Assembly (NCBI GenBank): GCA_040235395.1
Contig: JBECKS010000130.1
Span: 3,864 to 67,863 of the forward strand
Length of the DNA stretch: 64,000 nucleotides
Direction of reading: 5' to 3'
Origin: JBECKS01 sp040235395
GTDB lineage: Bacteria > Pseudomonadota > Gammaproteobacteria > Pseudomonadales > JBECKS01
Shown piece by piece: positions 17,279-26,241 of this stretch. A model generated the notes under the pieces. It was not told the origin of the DNA. It worked only from the letters and a program-made list of their open reading frames with translations, and did no database searches. The translations under genes and the position numbers were made by a program. The first letter of the stretch is position 1, and every line of letters starts with the position of its first letter.

Positions 17279-20200
17279 TTATTCACTTTTCTGTTCTTCG
17301 CCAGTCAAGGCTTCATCAATTCCCTTGCCAATTTTTTTGAAAATTTTCAACGTTAGAATATCAGTCACGATACCTAAGTTAAAAATTCCCAACGCTTTGA
17401 ATTTCTTGGATTTGATATCAAGCTCCACGATGCTTCCATCAAAGATTTCCAACCCCGCTTTGCCTGACATCGCATCGTAATCAAAATCCATCGGCGAACC
17501 AGGCCATTTAATATCGATTGTCATCAAACCCGAACTTTTTGAAGAAGGTTTAAGGTTTAAAGCACTGAACAGTTTTGTTGCAGCTGCCGTTCTTAAATGC
17601 CCCTTGAAATGCGTCACCGATTTATCTTCACTGTAATTCCAACGCCCAGTTCCGTTGATAGTCATCAAACCATAATTCAATTGATGCACATTAAAATCCA
17701 TCCCATGATCATCTGGCATTAAATCAATCCGCCAACGCCCATTCTTCAAGGAACCCAATACCACTGTAGCAATATCAATCTGAGCAAACATAAAATCATC
17801 AGGCACATAAGGTTCTGTCACTTTTTTAACAGCCACTTTTTTGCTGTATTCCCCACGCCCTGAATCATCCTTAACGGTTACCTCTTGATATTCAATGCCC
17901 TCTAACTGCTCCTCAGTTATTTTCAAATAATCCAGTTTAGCTACGATTGGATTCTTTTTTGAAATCAATTCTTCATCTGGTACCCATATCACACCTTTTA
18001 ATACTGAATTTTCAACATCTACACGCCACCTGAAATATTCTCTTGTTATAAAAGCTTTCAGATTTTCCAGTTCCTGATCAAAACCTGTAAAACGATCAAC
18101 CGTCACATCAACCCTATTGATAATGGCTGCCGTATCGTCTTCCTCTGTATTCATGGCAGTGGCTTTAGTAGGTGAAGGATTTGTAGACGAAGGATTGGTA
18201 GATGAAGGCTGTGCAGACGAAGACTCTGTACTCTGCTCTCCCACATCATCCATCAGGTTTTTTTCGATATAGTCTACCCATTCATCGAAATCCACATGAT
18301 CTATTCTTCCAGTTACAACCAACCCTGAATCCTGAGGCAAAGGATAAAAACCATCTCCAAAATGAATTCGACCTCGATCAAAATCACCGTTTTCGCCAAC
18401 GGTTTTAGTAACAACACCTACACGTTTTCCATAATCCATGCGATAAATTAACCAATCAGGAAATACATCAAGCTGAAGCGTACTCGCCACTGGAACATTT
18501 TCTTTTTTAGCGTAAGTTCCTGGCAAAACAATGGCGGTATTTTTCAAATCCGTGTTTACTTCTACCCTGACAATCGACTCCTTGCCACGATAAGTATCAC
18601 CAGTTAAAGGTAGTAATTCAGAGCTTTCATTACTCGCAGCAGGCACGCCAAGTTCTGGAAGCAAATCGTTTACCGCTTCCAAATCACCAATCGATATAGT
18701 CACATCAAAATCTGCAACACCGCTCAAATTATCGAACAACCAGAAGCTTTGCCAGCTTTTAAGATCATCAGCACTGAGCTTCCCCTTACCAGAAATCTGA
18801 AACACTTGTTCTCCTTCACTTTCATGTGTCTCTATTTTTCCCTCTATCGGCTTATCAAAAAAGAGCGCACTTAAATGCTCTGTGCTCAGTCCCTCTTTTA
18901 ACGAATAGTGCAGGTCGGTACTCAGCGACTTCACACCCAACCTGACATCAGGAATAGCGAGTAAGGCATCTTCTGTTTTGAGGTTGACTTCTATCACCTC
19001 CTGCTTTTGACCAGGCTCATCTGAAAGCGGCAAATCAAGCATGACATCACTTTGCTGACTGCCTGTTAATACCCAATCTTCAATAACGTGACCAAGAATT
19101 TCTTTCAATTCACTTTGCAAGAAAAGTTTCTGAACATCTCCTAAACTTCCAGATGACTGAGCGGATATCTGAACTCGAGGAAGGTTTTCCTTTAGATAAG
19201 ATTCAATTTCAACTTGCCCATTAAACAACCGAGAATCAAACATTTTTGCTGATGATACTTTAGCCCTGACTCTATCGTTATGAACTAAAACATTTGCTTC
19301 TACTTCGTCTACCTGCGGCCAACGTCCAGGTAAATAATCAAGACTAGCATTATGTACATCGATATCGGTATCGAGCGTTGCAAAGGTATAAGGTTCATAG
19401 CGCTTCAAAAAAGCAAACAGAAAAATATCTCCTTCAGCTTTACCGTGCTTCAGAAAATCATCAATCCAAACAAGCAAAGACTCAGGTAATTTTCCAAGAA
19501 AAAACATCTTGATGTTTTCAAGCCCCATGGGTTGGATATGCGCTTGCAAGGACCAGGCAGGTATTTCTTTTTCACCTGTTTGATAATTTCTAGCTGGAAT
19601 GTTTGCCTTAAACCGTCCATGTGCTGAAATATTATTAGCATGTAGTTCTGCTATATCACTGGAGATAACAATATCACCAGGAATCATTTCCAACAGCAGA
19701 TTGGCAGAGAGTGAAGTGATATTCAGGTTTTCCCTGAAAAGATAGAAATTTTCTTCGAGCAATGCGTCAAAGGTCTGTAGTTCCACACCCAGAACCTTAG
19801 GAGCATATTCAGCATAAAAATCTATGCCATGGACACCTGGCACTTTGTCAAAGGCGGAGACACCAATATCCTTAATGTAAGCACTGGCATACACTTCTCT
19901 TTCGGCATTAAATGGATCATAGGCAAAAACCTGAACTTGCTGAACTGAACCTTCAGGTGCAGCATCAATAATTTTTTTCTTTTTACTTTCCTCAAGAGGA
20001 ATATAGGGTATTAATTTCCCAACCAAAGAAACAGGAATTCGATTAATCAATAAGCGAGCGAAATCCCTGTTTTCCGGTTTTGATGAATCATCTTCATCAG
20101 AGAAATAGAAGGCATTCCATTCCCTTGCAAGCGGTTGACTTAAGTGTTCTGAGCGCCCTTGCTCAAAAATAATTGCCAGATTTCGCCATTGAAAATCACC

Positions 20201-21358
20201 CCAGGCAAGTTCAAAGTCCTTGAGTTTCAACTTGAACGGGATATGCGGCAGCAATTTCACATATTCAGATCTTTCTTTACTATTGAGAAGTTTCGATAAA
20301 GAAATTTCACTTTTTAACTCTAACTTGAAAGCAAGCTCATCAATATTGATATCTTCCACTTCAGCACTTTTCTGCTGCTGTTTTTCAACTGTCAAAGATT
20401 CTTCCTGCTTTAACTGATATGCAAAAAGAATATCCTTAATCGAAAAATCAAGTTTTATGCTTTCAAAAACACCTCTGTTTATCTCTATCCAGCTTTTCAA
20501 AGCAACTCTGGCATTTTTTGGCTGAACAATCTGATGCTTCGGCCATAATTCATGCTCAAATAAATATGTTAGTTCATTGCGATCAATAGAAAAAAAGCTT
20601 CTTGCAGAGAACCCATCAAGATCAAGAGGGTTTCCCTGAAAAACACTGACGAAATCTATCTTTCTTGGTTTTTCTTCATTTGCAGCCACCAACAACCTGG
20701 ATTCAAGCTGATGATTAAACCATTCGTTATCTAGGGTAAGAGATGGAATTTCTATCCGATAGCTACCATATTTTCCTGCATTCATGCCAAGCTTCATATT
20801 CCTGACAAAAATTTGTTCGGCAGTAAAAATATAATTATCCAGAATGCGTTTCAGTTTTTCCTTACTATCGGAGCCCTGAGGTGTTTCAGGTAAGGGTAAG
20901 CCATGAACAAGAAGCTTACCCGTTTCATCATCAAATACTAAGTCACTAGAAATGCCAGAGATGAGAACTTTTTTTATGCGTGGGGAAAAAGTAAATAAGC
21001 TTTCAATCAAGTCAAGCTCAACAGCCAGATGTTCAACTCGCACACCTTGCTCTTCCAGAGAGCTTTCATCATTTATCTTTTGGACTTCATGATAAGCTTT
21101 CCCTTTAAGGCTAATATCACGAAACTCTATAATCGGACTAACTAATAACCATCTTCCACTCATTTCTCCAATTTCAAGTTGGAAATCTGTTTTGTCAGCG
21201 ACTTGTTGCTCAATGACTTCCTTATATTGAGCTACATCTTTAAGTGCAACACGAAACCCAACCGAAATCATCGCCCACGCCACTAACAGGTATAAAAGCA
21301 GATACCTCAAACGTCTAGCCGGATTGGGCGCTGGGGAAAACTGTTCTTGTTCAGACAT
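17279..21358 (-). CDS. yhdP: AsmA-like inter-membrane lipid transport protein YhdP
   Basis: YhdP is a very long inner-membrane-anchored periplasmic protein of the AsmA/TamB group that helps move phospholipids to the outer membrane. The 1359 residues start with one membrane anchor (about 17-37, LLLYLLVAWAMISVGF), followed by a long series of beta strands (DUF3971-type region) and a C-terminal AsmA-like domain from about 1200 (hydrophobic, glycine-bounded strands). Near residue 1045-1065 is a Ser/Thr/Pro linker encoded by 15-bp tandem repeats. It lies directly after mreD; maf and rng, which normally intervene, are missing. Confidence 0.92.
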   Translation of the reverse strand: MSEQEQFSPAPNPARRLRYLLLYLLVAWAMISVGFRVALKDVAQYKEVIEQQVADKTDFQLEIGEMSGRWLLVSPIIEFRDISLKGKAYHEVQKINDESSLEEQGVRVEHLAVELDLIESLFTFSPRIKKVLISGISSDLVFDDETGKLLVHGLPLPETPQGSDSKEKLKRILDNYIFTAEQIFVRNMKLGMNAGKYGSYRIEIPSLTLDNEWFNHQLESRLLVAANEEKPRKIDFVSVFQGNPLDLDGFSARSFFSIDRNELTYLFEHELWPKHQIVQPKNARVALKSWIEINRGVFESIKLDFSIKDILFAYQLKQEESLTVEKQQQKSAEVEDINIDELAFKLELKSEISLSKLLNSKERSEYVKLLPHIPFKLKLKDFELAWGDFQWRNLAIIFEQGRSEHLSQPLAREWNAFYFSDEDDSSKPENRDFARLLINRIPVSLVGKLIPYIPLEESKKKKIIDAAPEGSVQQVQVFAYDPFNAEREVYASAYIKDIGVSAFDKVPGVHGIDFYAEYAPKVLGVELQTFDALLEENFYLFRENLNITSLSANLLLEMIPGDIVISSDIAELHANNISAHGRFKANIPARNYQTGEKEIPAWSLQAHIQPMGLENIKMFFLGKLPESLLVWIDDFLKHGKAEGDIFLFAFLKRYEPYTFATLDTDIDVHNASLDYLPGRWPQVDEVEANVLVHNDRVRAKVSSAKMFDSRLFNGQVEIESYLKENLPRVQISAQSSGSLGDVQKLFLQSELKEILGHVIEDWVLTGSQQSDVMLDLPLSDEPGQKQEVIEVNLKTEDALLAIPDVRLGVKSLSTDLHYSLKEGLSTEHLSALFFDKPIEGKIETHESEGEQVFQISGKGKLSADDLKSWQSFWLFDNLSGVADFDVTISIGDLEAVNDLLPELGVPAASNESSELLPLTGDTYRGKESIVRVEVNTDLKNTAIVLPGTYAKKENVPVASTLQLDVFPDWLIYRMDYGKRVGVVTKTVGENGDFDRGRIHFGDGFYPLPQDSGLVVTGRIDHVDFDEWVDYIEKNLMDDVGEQSTESSSAQPSSTNPSSTNPSPTKATAMNTEEDDTAAIINRVDVTVDRFTGFDQELENLKAFITREYFRWRVDVENSVLKGVIWVPDEELISKKNPIVAKLDYLKITEEQLEGIEYQEVTVKDDSGRGEYSKKVAVKKVTEPYVPDDFMFAQIDIATVVLGSLKNGRWRIDLMPDDHGMDFNVHQLNYGLMTINGTGRWNYSEDKSVTHFKGHLRTAAATKLFSALNLKPSSKSSGLMTIDIKWPGSPMDFDYDAMSGKAGLEIFDGSIVELDIKSKKFKALGIFNLGIVTDILTLKIFKKIGKGIDEALTGEEQKSE
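18168..18227. repeat. Four tandem 15-bp units inside yhdP
   Basis: Units at 18168-18182, 18183-18197, 18198-18212 and 18213-18227 share the pattern GTAGRYGAAGGMTKT with a few changes each. They encode a five-residue Ser/Thr-x-Pro-Ser repeat in the YhdP linker. Because the unit is a multiple of three, copy-number change would lengthen or shorten the linker without a frameshift. Confidence 0.7.
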
Positions 21359-21383
21359 AAAACCTTAACTCAATGAGCTCAGA

Positions 21384-21398
21384 AAGTGCTGCGCACTT
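21384..21398. repeat. Short hairpin between mreD and yhdP
   Basis: AAGTGC (21384-21389) and GCACTT (21393-21398) form a 6-bp stem with a 3-base loop 26 bases ahead of yhdP, next to a TGAGCTCA palindrome at 21374-21381. There is no T-run on the transcribed strand, so it is not a clear terminator. Confidence 0.35.
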
Positions 21399-21436
21399 AT
21401 TTGACAGTTTTTTTTGACGATTGATTCACCAGGAAT

Positions 21437-21943
21437 CTATCCATTGTTCTCATAAATATTGAATCGGCTTTTGAGACTGTCCATCACAACGAACAACCAA
21501 GGCCAAACCAATGCATTGCTAAGGACCGGCAACCAGTAAAACATATCAGGTTCTGCCGGGTTACCAAAAAAACCCTCAAGCAAGCGTATAAAAAGCAGAT
21601 AAAGGAATGAAAAAAACAGAATCAATAGAAACTGTTGAAATCCTGAAAATATTCTTATCTGTCGATGTACTAAAAGCTGCAGGTACACAATGGTTATCAT
21701 ACTCAAGGCATGTATGCCAAAGACAGAGTCCAGAAGTAAGTCAGTAAGCAAACCAACTAAAAAAGCAAAAAATATTCCAAATCGCCCTGGCAATACGTAA
21801 ACCCAGAACAATAAAAATAATAAAATCCAGTTGGGTCTTACATAACTTAACCAACTTGTCATGGGGAATATCTGCAAGACCATAGCTGCGTAAAGAGATA
21901 ACGCAACCAAAGACATGCCCTGTGTCATACGCTGCTCAATCAT
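21437..21943 (-). CDS. mreD: Rod-shape-determining protein MreD
   Basis: MreD is an integral membrane part of the elongasome that couples MreB filaments to lateral wall synthesis. The frame is open from 22033, but that start would overlap mreC by 98 bases; the ATG at 21943 overlaps mreC by only eight bases, has GGAG seven bases upstream and gives 168 residues, near the family length of ~162. Five hydrophobic segments are visible, with the typical 'L-T-D-L-L-L-D-S-V-F-G-I-H-A' motif in the middle. Confidence 0.92.
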   Translation of the reverse strand: MIEQRMTQGMSLVALSLYAAMVLQIFPMTSWLSYVRPNWILLFLLFWVYVLPGRFGIFFAFLVGLLTDLLLDSVFGIHALSMITIVYLQLLVHRQIRIFSGFQQFLLILFFSFLYLLFIRLLEGFFGNPAEPDMFYWLPVLSNALVWPWLFVVMDSLKSRFNIYENNG

Positions 21944-22811
21944 CAGCAGACTCCACATGACTGGTTTTTTCGCTAATACTTTCCCATTTAGCATCTTCTT
22001 TAAACACGAGTAATACATGTCGAGAACGATCAAGCTTTGCCAAGGGCTTTACAATAATCTCTGCAAACTGCCGACCAACCTGGCGATTTACTTCCTTCAC
22101 AATGCCCACAGGGTAACCCTGCGGAAAACGCCCACCTAGCCCGGAGCTAACGAGAATATCCTCGACTTCGATGTCTACCGTGTTTGGAACGTGGCTTAAA
22201 CTAAGCTCATCAATAACACCTGTACCCTGTGCTATGGCTCTCACACCATTCCTTACCACTTCTACTGATAGCCCATGGCGTGCATCTGTAATCAGCAAGC
22301 CACTGCTGCTGAATTCACTTACAAAGACAATCTGACCCATCAAACCACTAGCATCAATAATGGGCATTCCTACGAAAACGCCATCGCTAGCGCCTTTGTC
22401 CAAAACTACTTTATGTGAAAAAGGATCACTATCTAAACCCACAATTTCAGCAACAAGCACTGAGTCAGATAAGGTCGATGATGAACCCAACAACTCCTTT
22501 AGGCGAATGTTCTCAGCCGTTAAAGAAGCAAATTTCTGGATTCGCCTTTGCATAATCTGAGCCTGCTCCCTTAACTCTGCATTCTCTTCCAGTAAGGTCT
22601 TACGAGATTTCAGGTTTTCGCCCAACCATTCTGAAAGTTGGCCAGGTGCAAAAGCAGGATATTCAACGAGAGGTTTTGTATAAGAAAAAACAAGACGGGG
22701 TTTTTGCAACCAATTACTACTGCTATCAACAAAAAGCAGCACAAATGCAACAACAACACATATTGCAAAAGTCCGGTTTAATGAAGAGTCATTTGCAAAA
22801 ATGCTAGCCAT
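21936..22811 (-). CDS. mreC: Rod-shape-determining protein MreC
   Basis: MreC is a bitopic elongasome protein that activates PBP2-RodA. The 291 residues have one membrane segment (about 13-31), a coiled coil (about 60-95, with L-K-x-R-K-T-L-L-E-E-N-A-E-L-R-E), and the periplasmic beta domains with 'V-V-L-D-K-G-A-S-D-G-V-F-V-G-M-P' and 'G-L-G-G-R-F-P-Q-G-Y-P-V-G' signatures. It follows mreB after 62 bases and overlaps mreD by eight. Confidence 0.95.
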   Translation of the reverse strand: MASIFANDSSLNRTFAICVVVAFVLLFVDSSSNWLQKPRLVFSYTKPLVEYPAFAPGQLSEWLGENLKSRKTLLEENAELREQAQIMQRRIQKFASLTAENIRLKELLGSSSTLSDSVLVAEIVGLDSDPFSHKVVLDKGASDGVFVGMPIIDASGLMGQIVFVSEFSSSGLLITDARHGLSVEVVRNGVRAIAQGTGVIDELSLSHVPNTVDIEVEDILVSSGLGGRFPQGYPVGIVKEVNRQVGRQFAEIIVKPLAKLDRSRHVLLVFKEDAKWESISEKTSHVESADD

Positions 22812-22873
22812 AAAACACTAGCCTTTTGTTTCAGGTATATTGATAAGACGAAAATTTGTTTTGAATACAAACA

Positions 22874-23902
22874 CTAGCTAGAAGAAAGCATTTCCAGATT
22901 AGACATCTCCAGAGCCTTACCACCGCCCCTTGCGACACAGGTTAAGGGGTCTTCTGCAACGATAACTGGCAGCCCTGTCTCCTCTGATAACAACTTGTCC
23001 ATACCCCTCAAAAGCGCTCCACCACCAGTCAAGACAACACCACGTTCAGCAATATCTGCCGCCAGCTCAGGAGGAGACTGTTCAAGTGCGCCTTTTACTG
23101 CACTCACAATGCCCGTAAGTGGTTCCTGCAAAGCCGTGAGGATTTCTTCGCTACTCAAAACAAAGGAGCGAGGTACACCTTCTGCCAGATTTCTACCTCT
23201 GACATCAATTTCCCTGACCTCAGTCAAGGGAAATGCACAACCAATTTCCTGCTTTACGCGCTCGGCAGTGGCATCCCCAATCAAACTGCCATACTGGCGC
23301 TTTACATAGGTAATAATTGCTTCATCAAAGGTATCGCCTCCAATACGCACACTATCGGCATAAACCACACCGCCTAAGGAAATAATCGCAATTTCCGTTG
23401 TGCCGCCACCAATATCCACAACCATTGAACCGGCAGCATCCTCCACGGGCAAACCAGCGCCAATTGCTGCTGCCATCGGTTCATCAATCAAATAGACTTC
23501 TCTGGCCCCAGCACTCAAAGCCGATTCTTTGATCGCTCTTTTTTCTACTTGTGTAGACTTGCAAGGCACGCAAATCAAAACCCTTGGGCTTGGCGCAATG
23601 ATTCTGGTTTCATGAACAGAACGTATAAACTCCTGAAGCATCTTCTCAGTCACCAGAAAATCAGCAATCACCCCATCTTTTAAGGGTCTGATAGCAGTAA
23701 TGTTCCCGGGAGTCCTACCAAGCATGCGCTTCGCAGCTTTACCCACAGCCACAACACTTTTCTGACCGCCGGAAGTCCGAATTGCCACCACCGATGGTTC
23801 GTTCAGAACGATACCTCGCTCTTTAACATAAATCAGAGTGTTCGCTGTTCCCAAATCAATAGATAAATCAGTAGAGAAATAACCGCGTAAGCGTTTAAAC
23901 AT
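22874..23902 (-). CDS. mreB: Actin-like cell-shape protein MreB
   Basis: MreB forms membrane-bound antiparallel filaments that direct lateral cell-wall insertion. The 342 residues carry the actin-fold ATPase motifs: phosphate 1 DLSIDLGTANT near the N-terminus, phosphate 2 DIGGGTTEIA (about 167-176), and the adenosine motif LTGGGALLRG (about 292-301). Length is close to the 347 of E. coli. It heads mreBCD and is divergent from gatCAB. Confidence 0.98.
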   Translation of the reverse strand: MFKRLRGYFSTDLSIDLGTANTLIYVKERGIVLNEPSVVAIRTSGGQKSVVAVGKAAKRMLGRTPGNITAIRPLKDGVIADFLVTEKMLQEFIRSVHETRIIAPSPRVLICVPCKSTQVEKRAIKESALSAGAREVYLIDEPMAAAIGAGLPVEDAAGSMVVDIGGGTTEIAIISLGGVVYADSVRIGGDTFDEAIITYVKRQYGSLIGDATAERVKQEIGCAFPLTEVREIDVRGRNLAEGVPRSFVLSSEEILTALQEPLTGIVSAVKGALEQSPPELAADIAERGVVLTGGGALLRGMDKLLSEETGLPVIVAEDPLTCVARGGGKALEMSNLEMLSSS

Positions 23903-24449
23903 AATCTTGGTTTCCTAGTACATCCACTAAGGCAGGCTTATTGGTGAAGCCTCAACCTGCCTAATGTAGCCAATTTCATTGCAGCGCGTATAATGCCCGT
24001 GCTGACTGCATTTTGAATTTGATTTTTCGGTTGTTGTTCTATGTTGTTTTGCTGAAGGCTGACTTTCTAGCGGCTTTCCGGTCTCGCTAAGGCTATTTCT
24101 ACAAAGCACTAGGCTGACTTGAAAAGCTAGCGCTCGTTACTTCACTAACAATCACTGGACACTTAAATACTCTTTTCAGTCCGAGTTCAATCCGATTATC
24201 TTCACCCTGCGGCGGCAAAATACACGCTTCTTGCCAGATATACTCGCCACACAATAGAGCTCTCGCTCGCTAACAGAAAGAGGCTCAAAATGGCATCTGA
24301 ATCTGGCTGAAACATAGAGATAATGCGACCTTCAGGGCAGCGATAAATGTATCAATGCTAGCCTTTTTGAGCAAGGGTATTCATTAGTAAATCGGTTTTA
24401 ATTTCTTGAACAAAATAAGCACCACTTTCCAAGAACAGACACTTTTACC
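23903..24449. other. mreB-gatC divergent intergenic region, 547 bp
   Basis: This is the longest non-coding stretch in the window. It should hold promoters for mreBCD and gatCAB, but I find no convincing consensus pair for either; GGGCATTATACG read on the minus strand near 24000 is a possible mreB -10. A stem-loop in the mreB leader is listed separately. Short frames are present but have no recognisable product, and no tRNA was seen. Confidence 0.4.
23930..23962 (-). promoter_or_regulatory. Stem-loop in the mreB leader
   Basis: AGGCAGG (23930-23936) pairs with CCTGCCT (23956-23962); within it GGCTT (23935-23939) can pair with AAGCC (23947-23951), an alternative that competes for two G residues. 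The structure ends 28 bases before the mreB start and could affect translation or mRNA stability. A role is inferred only. Confidence 0.45.
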
Positions 24450-24740
24450 ATGAGCAGAATTACACAAGAAGACATCCAGCATATAGCCGAACTTGCCAAA
24501 ATTCATGTCGACGAAAAGGAAGGAGAGAATATTAGCCAGAAGCTTAGCAATATTCTTGACCTGGTCGAAAAGATGCAAGGCATTAATACTGAAAACATTG
24601 AGCCTCTAGCTCATGCTATTTATCAGAATCAGAAACTGAGAAACGATATTGCAACAAGCGAAAATCAACGCGACTACTACCAACGGCTTGGACAGGTAAC
24701 TGAAGACGGTTTTTATCTTGTTCCAAAAGTCATTGAATAA
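24450..24740 (+). CDS. gatC: Asp/Glu-tRNA amidotransferase subunit C
   Basis: GatC is the small belt subunit that stabilises the GatA-GatB interface of the amidotransferase that converts Glu-tRNA(Gln) and/or Asp-tRNA(Asn) to the amidated forms. The 96 residues show the family N-terminus (D-I-Q-H-I-A-E-L-A-K-I), the middle L-V-E-K-M-Q segment and the C-terminal LRNDIA...V-P-K-V-I-E. It heads gatCAB, with 32 bases before gatA. The presence of GatCAB implies indirect amidation for at least one of Gln or Asn tRNAs. Confidence 0.95.
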   Translation: MSRITQEDIQHIAELAKIHVDEKEGENISQKLSNILDLVEKMQGINTENIEPLAHAIYQNQKLRNDIATSENQRDYYQRLGQVTEDGFYLVPKVIE

Positions 24741-24772
24741 TTTTTTTACAAACAGATTTTTAATTGATTGAC

Positions 24773-26227
24773 ATGTTTAAGAAAAACATAACAGAACTTG
24801 CCCAAGCACTGCAGGCAAAAAATATTTCCAGCCTTGAACTAACGCAGTTATATTTAGGAAGGATTAAAGAATTTAATCCCACTCTTAATGCAGTCATCAC
24901 ACTTTGTGAAGAAACAGCTATTAAACAAGCAAAGGCAGCTGATACTTTATTATCAAAAGGAAATACCCATCCCTTGCTTGGCATTCCCCTTTTGCACAAG
25001 GATATTTTCTGCACCAAAGACATCAAGACAACTTGCGCTTCCAAAATGCTTGATAATTTTATCGCTCCCTATAACGCAAGTGTTGTTGAAAAACTCAACG
25101 ATTGCGGCATGGTGACACTAGGCAAAGTCAACATGGATGAATTTGCCATGGGCTCATCCAATGAAACCAGTTATTACGGCGCTGTAAAAAATCCTTGGGA
25201 TTTACAAAAAGTGCCTGGCGGATCTTCGGGTGGTTCCGCCGCAGCCGTTGCAGCAAGACTTGCACCTGTAGCAACAGGAACAGATACCGGCGGATCAATC
25301 AGGCAACCAGCATCACTTTGCGGAATAACTGGTCTGAAACCAACTTACGGTCGCGTGTCTCGCTGGGGAATGATTGCATTTGCATCAAGCCTTGATCAGG
25401 CAGGCCCAATGACACAGAACGCTAACGACGCAGCACTCCTATTAAATGCAATGATGGGTAGCGATGAAAAAGATTCAACCTCTTTGATTCTGCCTGAAGA
25501 AGATGTGTGTAGAAAATTAACAGATTCAATACAGGGACTAAAAATTGGCATTCCCAAACAGTTTACAATTGAGGGCTTAGACGCCGACATTGAAAAAAGT
25601 ATTCAGGACGCCATCAAGGTTTACGAAAAATTAGGCGCCACTATTACCGAAGTTGATTTACCCTACCTTGATCTTTCCATCCCGGCTTACTATGTGATTG
25701 CTCCTGCAGAATGCTCCTCAAACCTTTCTCGTTTTGATGGAGTACGTTTTGGATATCGCTGTGAAAACCCAATAGATTTGCAGGACATGTATAAACGGTC
25801 CAGAAGCGAAGCCTTTGGTGCAGAAGTTAAAAACCGCATATTAATTGGTACCTACGCCCTATCAGCTGGCTATTACGATGCCTATTACATCAAGGCACAG
25901 AAAATAAGACAGCTTATCAAACATAACTTTGATGATGCCTTTAAACAGGTAGATGTATTGTTGTCGCCAAGTTCCCCAACCACGGCGTTTGGCTTGGGTG
26001 AAAAAACAAACGACCCTGTTGCTATGTATCTTTCTGATATTTACACGATTGGCGCCAATCTCGCTGGCGTCCCAGCAATGTCTATACCTTGTGGTTTTAG
26101 CAAAGGCTTGCCAGTTGGCTTACAACTCATTGCACCCGCCCTAAAAGAAGCAGAGCTCCTTAATTATGCTCATCAATATCAACTTCAAACAGACTGGCAT
26201 CTAAAAATTCCGGAACAATTTTCGTAA
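24773..26227 (+). CDS. gatA: Asp/Glu-tRNA amidotransferase subunit A
   Basis: GatA is the amidase that releases ammonia from glutamine for transfer to the misacylated tRNA. The frame opens with a TTG at 24764, but the ATG at 24773 is taken; no strong ribosome site supports either. In the 484 residues the Ser-cisSer-Lys triad is Lys76, Ser151 and Ser175, within LLHKDIF, PGGSSGGSA and TDTGGSIRQPA. It lies between gatC and gatB, 14 bases from gatB. Confidence 0.97.
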   Translation: MFKKNITELAQALQAKNISSLELTQLYLGRIKEFNPTLNAVITLCEETAIKQAKAADTLLSKGNTHPLLGIPLLHKDIFCTKDIKTTCASKMLDNFIAPYNASVVEKLNDCGMVTLGKVNMDEFAMGSSNETSYYGAVKNPWDLQKVPGGSSGGSAAAVAARLAPVATGTDTGGSIRQPASLCGITGLKPTYGRVSRWGMIAFASSLDQAGPMTQNANDAALLLNAMMGSDEKDSTSLILPEEDVCRKLTDSIQGLKIGIPKQFTIEGLDADIEKSIQDAIKVYEKLGATITEVDLPYLDLSIPAYYVIAPAECSSNLSRFDGVRFGYRCENPIDLQDMYKRSRSEAFGAEVKNRILIGTYALSAGYYDAYYIKAQKIRQLIKHNFDDAFKQVDVLLSPSSPTTAFGLGEKTNDPVAMYLSDIYTIGANLAGVPAMSIPCGFSKGLPVGLQLIAPALKEAELLNYAHQYQLQTDWHLKIPEQFS

Positions 26228-26241
26228 GAGCAAAACTGAAT

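Noticed and set aside
21943..22033. Longer mreD start at 22033
   Set aside because: It would overlap mreC by 98 bases and add a non-family N-terminus; the ATG at 21943 has a good ribosome site.
23927..24109. 60-residue frame upstream of mreB
   Set aside because: It lies in the mreB leader, has no ribosome site or family resemblance and overlaps the stem-loop; treated as non-coding.
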